Below, one piece after another: positions 52,670 to 59,609 of a stretch of DNA of 64,000 bases. The stretch spans positions 1 to 64,000 of the forward strand of contig CACWPM010000004.1 of assembly GCA_902762795.1 (NCBI GenBank). Reading direction: 5' to 3'. Under the pieces are notes generated by a model. It was not told the origin of the DNA. It did no database searches and saw only the letters and a program-made list of their open reading frames with translations. Position numbers and translations under genes: made by a program. Each line of letters starts with the position of its first letter. Positions within the stretch are counted from its first letter, which is position 1. The stretch comes from Fibrobacter succinogenes. Its GTDB lineage: Bacteria > Fibrobacterota > Fibrobacteria > Fibrobacterales > Fibrobacteraceae.

Positions 52670-53813
52670 TCTGACAATTCCTGTAAATTTTTTTCATTAT
52701 GCCACAGATTTTTTCGACATCAAAATTTTTCATCACTTCTTGATTGACTACACTCATTTCATCAGCATTCCCTGATACAATCTTTTTCATTCCTTCGGCA
52801 AAGCCATCGATATCATGGCTATCATATAAATATCCACCCTTACCATTTTCAATTAAGTCTATATTGCCTCTAATTCTGCTGCAAACAACAGGTAATCCAG
52901 CCGCCATCGCTTCCATCAAAGCGACTGGCAGGCCCTCTTGCAAACTCGGAAATGCAAAAGCGTCAACTGTATGCAGGATTTCTTTGACATCTTTACGATA
53001 GCCGGCAAAAACAACTCTATTTTGTAAACCAAGTTCTGCAACAAGGTTCTTTAGACGTTCCTCTTCTTCACCAAAGCCAACAATCAAGTATTTAACTTTC
53101 TCATTAATAATTTTAGCAAGAGCCCTGATTATAACTTCATGATTTTTTCTTATCGAAATTTGCCCGACAGACATAAAAACGAAATCGCCATCGGAAAAAC
53201 CGAAACTTGAACGCATTTGCGTTCTATCTACTACAGTGTTCTTGATTTCTTCGGTATGCACGCCTATACCGGGAACGTATTCAACTTGCTTAGCATACAT
53301 CTTTTGCGCATTACGAAAATCTTCTTGATTAATGGTTATCAAGACATCCGTATACTTAGAGCACAATTTTTCAATGGGATAATAAACCACCCATGCTATT
53401 TTCGATGAGCCCTTGAAAAAATGAAAACCATGCGCAGTGTAAATTACTTTCGTCCCTGTTTTTCGAGCTTTACGGCACGCAAGTCTGCAAATGACACCGC
53501 CAATTGGAGAATGACAATGGACAATTTGGTACTTATTTTCTTCTACAAGGTGTTTTACCAACTTGTACGATTTGACAATATTCCCGATTTTGCTTATAGA
53601 ACGAGGAATCGGGATTTGAAAAGTACCGATATTCAGCTTCTTGAGTTCTTCACGGTATTCGTTAACGCGTTCCTGTGAAGTAATCGAGCCTTCTTCAAAA
53701 TTTGTTGCTACATCAACAGCGTATCCGAGCGATTGCAAGATACGGATGTTGTCTGCATTGAACAGATCTATCATCGAAGCAACAGAAGCTAGCTGTAAGG
53801 CTCTTTTTTGCAT
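52656..53813 (-). CDS. Family 4 glycosyltransferase (EpsD-like)
   Basis: The GT-B enzyme has about 385 residues. It has an N-terminal fold with ASMIDLFNADNIRILQSLGY, then HCHSPIGGVICRLAC and VIYTAHGFHFFKG. The donor-binding half has FVFMSVGQISIRKNHEVIIRA and FPSLQEGLPVALMEAMAAGL (E-x7-E). ATG 53813 is preceded by GGTGGAG and overlaps the stop codon of the nuclease-like gene as TGATG. It transfers a sugar in repeat-unit assembly; the donor is unknown. Confidence 0.9.
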   Translation of the reverse strand: MQKRALQLASVASMIDLFNADNIRILQSLGYAVDVATNFEEGSITSQERVNEYREELKKLNIGTFQIPIPRSISKIGNIVKSYKLVKHLVEENKYQIVHCHSPIGGVICRLACRKARKTGTKVIYTAHGFHFFKGSSKIAWVVYYPIEKLCSKYTDVLITINQEDFRNAQKMYAKQVEYVPGIGVHTEEIKNTVVDRTQMRSSFGFSDGDFVFMSVGQISIRKNHEVIIRALAKIINEKVKYLIVGFGEEEERLKNLVAELGLQNRVVFAGYRKDVKEILHTVDAFAFPSLQEGLPVALMEAMAAGLPVVCSRIRGNIDLIENGKGGYLYDSHDIDGFAEGMKKIVSGNADEMSVVNQEVMKNFDVEKICGIMKKIYRNCQNDAT

Positions 53814-54310
53814 CACTCCACCTCGATTGTATTCTGATACAAAAGTCTAAATCCGAACTTCGAACGGAATTCGTTCATCTCTACTTTATGCGATACCTGA
53901 AAATTCGGGTGCCTATGGTCCGCAATATACGCTTTGCGCGTTCCAAACACTTTGGGATCGTGATTGGCAACAAATTCATTAATTGTAGAAGCTAGTTGTT
54001 CCTTCGCATGTTTAAAATCGCTTTTCTTGCGATTTTTTATTTCAACAAATGCCAAATAGGAATTGTCCATCTTATGGAGCAAGCCTTCACTTAGGCTTAT
54101 CTGATTCCCATTTTTCTTTATAACAATATTCCTATCTATAGGGATAAAGTGCAACATGTGTGCAGAAGGATTTTTCACAATAGCATCCCACGGATCATCC
54201 GCATGATCCGTAGTTGTCCTGGCATATGGTTCGGCCTCGCGATCAATAATCCCGAAATGAACGTCATTGCGGGCAGGTTCCCTATTATACTTTGCTTCAA
54301 AGAAATCCAT
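53813..54310 (-). CDS. Probable PD-(D/E)XK-like partner of the AAA ATPase
   Basis: The 165-residue protein is not recognised as a named family. D82, E90 and K92 in KMDNSYLAFVEIKNRK, with Q105 in the next helix (HAKEQLAST), fit the D-x(n)-E-x-K core of PD-(D/E)XK nucleases. The ATG overlaps the ATPase stop codon by one base (TAATG), so the two form a unit. Such ATPase/nuclease pairs are common among defence systems. It is embedded within a polysaccharide operon, which is odd. Nuclease activity is inferred. Confidence 0.6.
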   Translation of the reverse strand: MDFFEAKYNREPARNDVHFGIIDREAEPYARTTTDHADDPWDAIVKNPSAHMLHFIPIDRNIVIKKNGNQISLSEGLLHKMDNSYLAFVEIKNRKKSDFKHAKEQLASTINEFVANHDPKVFGTRKAYIADHRHPNFQVSHKVEMNEFRSKFGFRLLYQNTIEVE

Positions 54311-55539
54311 TATCCCTCAACCTCGTCCTGGATTTCCAGCAAAGCATCAAAAAGGTCATTCGTTTCGCTTAACGCAGAATTCAAGAAATTCCTGTCGCTG
54401 GGGATTCCGTCGTAATTGTCTAGCAACCGAATTTCTCCTTCAGGCGAAATTTCGTATATGGCAACATCCTTCGGACGCACGGAGCCACTGCGAGGTACTA
54501 TGGAATCCATTCGATCCAGCAAAGCCTGCGATTTTGCAGATTGCTTTATTTCTGCCTTGAGCATACCCGCCTTGACGGCAAGAGTCAGGTAATTCAGCAT
54601 GTAAGGGCTATGGGTCGTAAAGACCAACTGGTTACCGGCAAGTTGGTTATTGACTTTCAGAAGTTCATTCAGCACAACCCGCTGTGTCTCGGGATAAAGG
54701 TTCTGTTCGGGTTCCTCGACAATATTCACCAAACGTCCATTGATGAAGTAGCGCGCCTCCACCTGCTTAATCAATGTTGTCCGCAAGAAATTGGACAAGG
54801 AGCGATCCTTCAAAATCTCCGCCACCATTTTTTCAGTCTTTTGTCGCTCAGCCCCGCTTGCAGCGTCCAACCCCGTTTTCTTATTTTCTTTAATCTTGTT
54901 AAGCAAATACCGCGTCACAACGACCATGGGAACCATAGACTGGAAACCGCTCGCCGCCTCGGTTATCTTTATTTTGAATTCAGAACCGTTCAGCCAAACA
55001 GAATCTGTTAACGGGTCATAAGTAACTTTGTAACCATTTAAGGGAAGCGCTATAGGTTCATTTGCATTGCGGAGCGCATTTGTATATTCATCAAAAAATA
55101 CAGAAAGAGAACCGAACAAATTTCGAATATCTTTCGCATCTTTCAAGGCAGTCATGAAATTACGTTCCGAAGGGATATACATGACCTGCGGGCGAACGAA
55201 ACTACGCGACTTTATTTCTTTTACACTTAAATTGCCCTTTACATAGGTAAAAGCAAATTTTGTTCCCTTAAAATAAAGGAAGGTGTCGGTTTTGAAATAG
55301 TTCTGTATATTATGGAACGCACAATACTTTTCGCGGAAATTTTTGGCTGTCAGTTCCTTGACATCGAAGTCCCCGCGCACCAAAGCCTTTTCGAGCCACA
55401 GAAAAGTCGAAAGCAGCTTAGCAATGGAACTTTTGCCAGACCCTTGCATACCACAAAAAACGGTGACCTTGTTTACTTTCAAGGGCAATCCGTTCTTGTT
55501 GGCGATAGGGCCAAAATTCTGTATCAAAAGTTCTTGCAT
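54310..55539 (-). CDS. AAA/ABC-type ATPase of the OLD/SMC-like group
   Basis: The 409-residue ATPase has Walker A GMQGSGKS (30-37), an ABC-like signature EAASGFQSMVPM, Walker B NIVEEPEQNLYPETQ and the switch His in FTTHSPYMLNY. The central part (about 60-190) is an insert of unknown fold. This layout matches AAA_21-type ATPases found beside nuclease-like partners. No TOPRIM domain is present in this chain. It lies 20 bases after the epimerase and is coupled to the gene at 53813. Role unknown. Confidence 0.82.
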   Translation of the reverse strand: MQELLIQNFGPIANKNGLPLKVNKVTVFCGMQGSGKSSIAKLLSTFLWLEKALVRGDFDVKELTAKNFREKYCAFHNIQNYFKTDTFLYFKGTKFAFTYVKGNLSVKEIKSRSFVRPQVMYIPSERNFMTALKDAKDIRNLFGSLSVFFDEYTNALRNANEPIALPLNGYKVTYDPLTDSVWLNGSEFKIKITEAASGFQSMVPMVVVTRYLLNKIKENKKTGLDAASGAERQKTEKMVAEILKDRSLSNFLRTTLIKQVEARYFINGRLVNIVEEPEQNLYPETQRVVLNELLKVNNQLAGNQLVFTTHSPYMLNYLTLAVKAGMLKAEIKQSAKSQALLDRMDSIVPRSGSVRPKDVAIYEISPEGEIRLLDNYDGIPSDRNFLNSALSETNDLFDALLEIQDEVEG

Positions 55540-55559
55540 ACGCTAAATATATATAAAAC

Positions 55560-56441
55560 CTATCCGTTCTCCGTCCTTTCGATAGCTTCTTGCAGGGTGA
55601 ATTTCTGGTAGGGTTCCTTGTACTCGCTCATGGCTTGGTCGTAAGCGAGGTTACCGAAGGCCTTGTTCACGAGGCCGGTGGCGTGGCTCATGAGCTTTAG
55701 CGCCCAGCCGAATCCAGGGATAAGCACGCAGCGCTTGTTGTGGGCCTTGGCGATGAGCGAGATGACCTCGCTGGTGTTGCTGTACTGCGGGTTCTGCGGC
55801 CAGAAGGTGCCGTGCTCTCCGTTTTCTATCATGAGGCGCACGAATTCCACGAGGTTCCCGATGTAAAGCATGCTGCGCCTGTTCTCGACTTTCGGGAATA
55901 CCGGGAGTTTTTGCGCGAGCTTGCTCAAGAGCGGGTAGTTTCCTTTGCTGCCCTTGCCAAATATCATGGGCGGACGGAGGATGACAACCTTGAAAGTGTC
56001 GCAATCTAGCGGGCGGATGCCGTTTTCGGCCTGCACCTTGCTGTCGCCGTAGCAGTTGGCGGGGTTCACGGGGGTGTCGCGGGTAATCAGTTTCTCTTTA
56101 CCTATGGGGGCGCTGTCGCCATACACAATGGCACTGCTCATGAATATGAACTGCTTGACGCCTGCGTCTTTGGCCTTCTTCGCGCATTCCACGGTGAGGT
56201 CGGTGTTGACGGCGTAATAGAGTTTCGCACGTTCGTCGCTGATTTTACCGTTATCGCTGTGGGCAATTCCTGCCACGTGATAGACCGCATCGTAGCCGCT
56301 AAAGTCATAAGAACGCCAGGCATCGCCAATCATGTCGAGCGTATCGACCTGGTACTTGCCCGCGAATTCGGATTGAGCGAGGTAGTTCGCAAAGGATGTG
56401 CCGATGTAGCTGTTCGCGCCGGTGATTAAAATCTTTATCAC
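55560..56441 (-). CDS. NAD-dependent nucleotide-sugar epimerase/dehydratase
   Basis: The short-chain dehydrogenase has about 293 residues and starts [20 protein letters not shown]. It contains VYHVAGIAHSD, FMSSAIVYGD, the catalytic YGDSK (Tyr-x3-Lys) and ILRPPMIFGKG. It resembles the WbpV/GalE-like enzymes placed next to initiating transferases, perhaps acting on a UDP-HexNAc. The GTG at 56441 has GGGAGG upstream and overlaps the transferase stop codon; the ribosome site lies within repeat DNA. Confidence 0.88.
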   Translation of the reverse strand: MIKILITGANSYIGTSFANYLAQSEFAGKYQVDTLDMIGDAWRSYDFSGYDAVYHVAGIAHSDNGKISDERAKLYYAVNTDLTVECAKKAKDAGVKQFIFMSSAIVYGDSAPIGKEKLITRDTPVNPANCYGDSKVQAENGIRPLDCDTFKVVILRPPMIFGKGSKGNYPLLSKLAQKLPVFPKVENRRSMLYIGNLVEFVRLMIENGEHGTFWPQNPQYSNTSEVISLIAKAHNKRCVLIPGFGWALKLMSHATGLVNKAFGNLAYDQAMSEYKEPYQKFTLQEAIERTENG

Positions 56442-57136
56442 GAAACCTCCCTGGATCCTTCGGCGCACTTCGCTTGCTCAGGATGGCACTGCGTGGCCTG
56501 TTCGGGATGAGTTTCAGCTTCATGTTTGTGAATTTCGCCGGTGCCACCTTCGACCACGCCATCGCTCTTGACAACGCTCAAGATCGTCCCGAAGAAGCAC
56601 TTGCAATCGAAAAGGAAACTCTGACGCTTTACGTATTCGCCATCGAGGGCAGCCTTCACAGGGATTTCAAGTTCGTCGCGACCGTTAATCTGCGCCCAGC
56701 CGGTAAGTCCGACCGGGACATCGTTCGCACCATACTTGTCGCGCTCTGCAATCAGATCGTACTGGTTCCACAGAGCCGGACGCGGGCCGATGATGCTCAT
56801 GGTTCCCTCGAAAATGTTGAACATCTGCGGGAGTTCGTCAAGGCTCGTCTTGCGGAGGAAACCGCCAACTTTCGTTATCCACTTTTTAGGGTCGGAAAGT
56901 TCATGCGTCGGGGCGTCCTTCGGTGTGTCGGTGCGCATGGTGCGGAACTTGTAAATGTTAAAGTACGTCTTGTGGAGGCCAACGCGTTTCTGCTTGAAGA
57001 GCACGGGGCCCTTGCTATCGAGCTTGATTGCGATAGCGATGACAAGCATCGGGAGAGCAAGCACCACGATGCCTAAACCGGAGAGAACGATGTCCAAAAA
57101 ACGTTTGAAGAAAAGCGTATAGGGAGTCTTATGCAT
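56438..57136 (-). CDS. Initiating undecaprenyl-phosphate sugar transferase (PglC/WcaJ C-terminal type)
   Basis: The protein has about 232 residues: one N-terminal membrane helix ([20 protein letters not shown]) and the catalytic domain with [48 protein letters not shown] and [13 protein letters not shown]. It starts repeat-unit synthesis by moving a sugar-1-phosphate to the lipid carrier. The last 30 residues ([23 protein letters not shown]) are a translated GGATCC-type repeat, not family sequence. ATG 57136 with GGAGAGGG upstream is chosen. Confidence 0.92.
   Translation of the reverse strand: MHKTPYTLFFKRFLDIVLSGLGIVVLALPMLVIAIAIKLDSKGPVLFKQKRVGLHKTYFNIYKFRTMRTDTPKDAPTHELSDPKKWITKVGGFLRKTSLDELPQMFNIFEGTMSIIGPRPALWNQYDLIAERDKYGANDVPVGLTGWAQINGRDELEIPVKAALDGEYVKRQSFLFDCKCFFGTILSVVKSDGVVEGGTGEIHKHEAETHPEQATQCHPEQAKCAEGSREVS
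56442..56505. repeat. GGATCC/GGATGAC-type repeat in the transferase 3' end
   Basis: CTGGATCCTTCGGCGCAC, TTCGCTTGCTCAGGATGG and a second CGGGATGAG half lie in frame and encode the HPEQ-type tail of the sugar transferase. The repeat end also provides the ribosome site for the epimerase. Confidence 0.65.
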
Positions 57137-57716
57137 TAGCACCCTCTCCATGAGAAGTTCCGTTGACCGGAGTGCGCGCAAAAACCGATCCACAAGCGAT
57201 GTGAGTTTCGCTCGGAACTATAGCTAAAGTTTCAACGACAGCATTGCAGTCTACATGACAAAATTCGCCAACGTCTGCGTTGTGGCGTACGACAGAGCCG
57301 CTCGCGACAAAGGTCGCCAATCCGAGAGTTGCGCCGGTTTGTACCGTGGCGTTCGGTTCGATGCAACAGCCGTTAGCGATTTTTGCGCTCGGGCTCACGT
57401 AAGCGGTCGGGTGGACAAGCGTAGCAAGGGTAATGCCGTTGGCTTGCAGCTGTTCAACAAGTTTACGACGGAGCGACGGATTGCCAATGGCTACAAAACC
57501 GTACTGGAATTCTCCCGCAAATTTTGAAAGATCAGCGAAACAGCCAATTAGAGAAATTTGACGGGATACATCATTACACTCTGGATGACAAGTACAAAAA
57601 GAATCGTCAAGAAACGCGATGCGCCCAAAAGCGCCCATGGCTTTGGCAATTTCCGCTGCCATCACACCATATTGCCCGGCTCCGAGGATAAGGAGGTTGT
57701 TGCCTTGCGAGTTCAC
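57129..57716 (-). CDS. PglD/NeuD-like sugar O- or N-acetyltransferase
   Basis: The 195-residue protein has an N-terminal nucleotide-sugar-binding half (LLILGAGQYGVMAAEIA) and a left-handed beta-helix of hexapeptide repeats (VSPSAKIANGCCIEP, VQTGATLGLATFVASGSVV, VGEFCHVDCNAVV). It acetylates an amino sugar before transfer. Between the halves CHPECNDVSRQI is encoded by repeat DNA. GTG 57716 has AAGGGAGG upstream. It is the first gene of the coupled row; the following transferase overlaps it by eight bases. Confidence 0.88.
   Translation of the reverse strand: MNSQGNNLLILGAGQYGVMAAEIAKAMGAFGRIAFLDDSFCTCHPECNDVSRQISLIGCFADLSKFAGEFQYGFVAIGNPSLRRKLVEQLQANGITLATLVHPTAYVSPSAKIANGCCIEPNATVQTGATLGLATFVASGSVVRHNADVGEFCHVDCNAVVETLAIVPSETHIACGSVFARTPVNGTSHGEGANA
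57545..57600. repeat. GGATCC/GGATGAC-type repeat inside the acetyltransferase gene
   Basis: On the minus strand TGTCATCC, then AGAGTGTAATGATG, then TATCCCGTC has the flanks of the element at 56442-56505. It is translated as CHPECNDVSR, in frame, between the two halves of the protein. Confidence 0.6.
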
Positions 57717-57942
57717 TCAGCCTCCCTTGCAACCCAACCAGTCATCCAACCCGAAAACACTTTACCGCAACCTCGATGTTACTCCGGCTTATTTATGCAA
57801 AGCGACCACCGCCAGAGCATAAAAAACGGACGTGAAACTAATCGGGGTAAATATAAGTAATTTTTTCGTAATTTTGCAGTATTGATTGCTTTTTAATGAC
57901 GCAAATCATACATTTCACCGTCACAGGGCTTTTTGCGCGAAT

Positions 57943-58296
57943 CTAGTTCAAAAAACGGAGTCCTTGATAGAACAGCATTGCGCCCCCCGTAACGAAGACC
58001 ATGTAAGTGACCACAAACAGTACAGCTTTTTTACGGCTACCTTCGAAACGGATTTCCGGCAATGTTTTCGCAAAGCATATAAGCCATAGGTCAAATAGAA
58101 TCCACAAGAGGTTCACGATGGCCATGCAATAGCCGACCGGACGTGGCGCCACAAGCGAAACTAACGTCAGATATATTTTAATGCTTCCCGAAACGCTGTT
58201 CGCGAGCATAAAGTTATGCGCCCCGACGAAACCGCCTAAGCATGCAACCGCAGCCATTTTTGTACGGTTTCGGGGCTTTAGTTCACTAAAGTCCAT
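57943..58296 (-). CDS. TM2-domain membrane protein
   Basis: The protein has about 117 residues and starts MDFSELKPRNRTKMAAVAC. GGFVGAHNFMLANSVSGSIKI and NLLWILFDLWLICF form the two helices of a TM2 domain, followed by a third helix near the C-terminus. The function is unknown. ATG 58296 has GGGAGAAC upstream. It is separated from the polysaccharide genes by a 226-base gap with no visible gene. Confidence 0.8.
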   Translation of the reverse strand: MDFSELKPRNRTKMAAVACLGGFVGAHNFMLANSVSGSIKIYLTLVSLVAPRPVGYCMAIVNLLWILFDLWLICFAKTLPEIRFEGSRKKAVLFVVTYMVFVTGGAMLFYQGLRFLN

Positions 58297-58414
58297 TCTT
58301 GTTCTCCCATATACCGCAACTAAAGGTAAAAACATTCTTGCCGTTCAGGGATCTTTCTATTTGTTACTTTTTAAACACGGTGACTGAAATCACAAAACTT
58401 TTTATTTTTTAGGC

Positions 58415-59161
58415 ATGGAAAAAACATCTCTTTTCGGAAAATTTGCGGCAGTCCTGCCCGCCGGCGGCCTCGGCAAGCGCATGGGCGGCTCGGTACCCAA
58501 ACAATTGATGCAACTGGGAGGCAAGCCGGTTTACCAGTATTGCTTGGAGACGTTCCTCAGGATGGACGAAATCGCGGAGGTCGTGATAGCCGTCCCGGCC
58601 GACTGGAAGGAGTATTTCGAGAAGGATATTTCTGACCGTTTCGGACAATCGACCAGCTTAGAGTTTTCGCACGTTTTAAATAAACTAAAAATCATAGTCG
58701 GAGGCAGGGAACGCTGGCAGTCTGTGCAGAATGGCGTCAACGCAATCGCTAGCAATGCGGAATACGTGTTGGTCCACGATGTCGCACGCCCGTTCGTGAG
58801 CGAAAGAATCATCCGCGATGTCTGTGAAACGCTTGTAAGCAAAGGCAGTTGCCTTGTCGCAAAGCCCGCAATCGACACAATAAAAATCGCAAGCGACGGT
58901 CGCGTCGAAAGCACGATTGACCGCAACAAGGTCTGGCTTGCGCAGACGCCGCAAGCGGCACGCATCGACTTGCTCAAAAAGCTTTATGCCCGCATCGAAA
59001 AGGAACCGCTGCACTTCACGCCGACCGACGAAGCGAGCATTCTTGAATTCTTTGGCGAGTCCGTCTATATCGTGAAAGGCGAATCCGCAAACGACAAGCT
59101 TACCACGCCCGAAGACTTCGAAATTTTCGCAAGCAGGGTCGCGCAAAAATCTTCGTTTTAA
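58415..59161 (+). CDS. ispD: 2-C-methyl-D-erythritol 4-phosphate cytidylyltransferase
   Basis: The 248-residue enzyme makes CDP-ME in the non-mevalonate isoprenoid pathway. Motifs are LPAGGLGKRMGGSVPKQ (CTP-binding loop), GGRERWQSVQNGV, VLVHDVARPFV, AKPAIDTIK and TDEASILEFFG. A neighbouring ispF is not present. It could be confused with polysaccharide cytidylyltransferases, but the motif set fits IspD. Followed by a good hairpin terminator. Confidence 0.93.
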   Translation: MEKTSLFGKFAAVLPAGGLGKRMGGSVPKQLMQLGGKPVYQYCLETFLRMDEIAEVVIAVPADWKEYFEKDISDRFGQSTSLEFSHVLNKLKIIVGGRERWQSVQNGVNAIASNAEYVLVHDVARPFVSERIIRDVCETLVSKGSCLVAKPAIDTIKIASDGRVESTIDRNKVWLAQTPQAARIDLLKKLYARIEKEPLHFTPTDEASILEFFGESVYIVKGESANDKLTTPEDFEIFASRVAQKSSF

Positions 59162-59190
59162 ACACTGAAAACGCCAAAATAACGAAAAAA

Positions 59191-59236
59191 TGCTACCAAA
59201 TCAGAAAATTTTCGAAATTTGGTAGCACAAAATTTC
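59191..59236 (+). terminator. Terminator after ispD
   Basis: TGCTACCAAAT (59191-59201) pairs with ATTTGGTAGCA (59217-59227) around a 15-base loop, followed by CAAAATTTCTTTT. It starts 30 bases past the stop codon. Confidence 0.65.
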
Positions 59237-59539
59237 TTTTATTCGTAATCAAAATCTAATTTTTGCGTCAATTACTGACATTTTTCAACAATTTCGCCTC
59301 CATGCGACCCAAAATTGAAGACAAAAAGCGCGAAAACGAACCATTTTTGTTTAGTTTATTTACAAATTATGCTACTAAAACACATTTTTGGGGTTGTTTG
59401 GTATCATTTTTTCACAAAAAGACCCCTTTCACGTCGAGCCATTCTTAAATTTTACAAATTTACGGCAAACAATTCTCTCGTTCATCTTCACTTCTACCTT
59501 CTCTAATTTCTATATTTTCCGCCGAAAATTTAAGCAGGC
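59237..59539. other. AT-rich upstream region of pheT
   Basis: About 300 AT-rich bases with no supported gene. Short open frames here lack ribosome sites. It must contain the pheT promoter, but no clear -35/-10 pair could be chosen. Confidence 0.4.
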
Positions 59540-59605
59540 ATGGATTTTGCGAACCACCTAGGCAAAGCGCCGGGACCCACGCAAGTTTCGTGCCACAAAG
59601 GGTAA
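59540..59605 (+). CDS. Possible 21-codon leader peptide before pheT
   Basis: ATG 59540 opens a 21-codon frame (MDFANHLGKAPGPTQVSCHK plus Gly) ending TAA four bases before the pheT ATG. GCAGG lies just upstream of its start. It contains one Phe codon only, so a classic Phe attenuator is not obvious, and the region also has small GC-rich hairpins. It may be chance. Confidence 0.3.
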   Translation: MDFANHLGKAPGPTQVSCHKG

Positions 59606-59609
59606 TAAG

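Noticed and set aside
59540-59605. Classic phenylalanine attenuator leader
   Set aside because: Only one Phe codon is present and no clear alternative terminator/antiterminator pair could be drawn, so it is listed only as a possible short frame.
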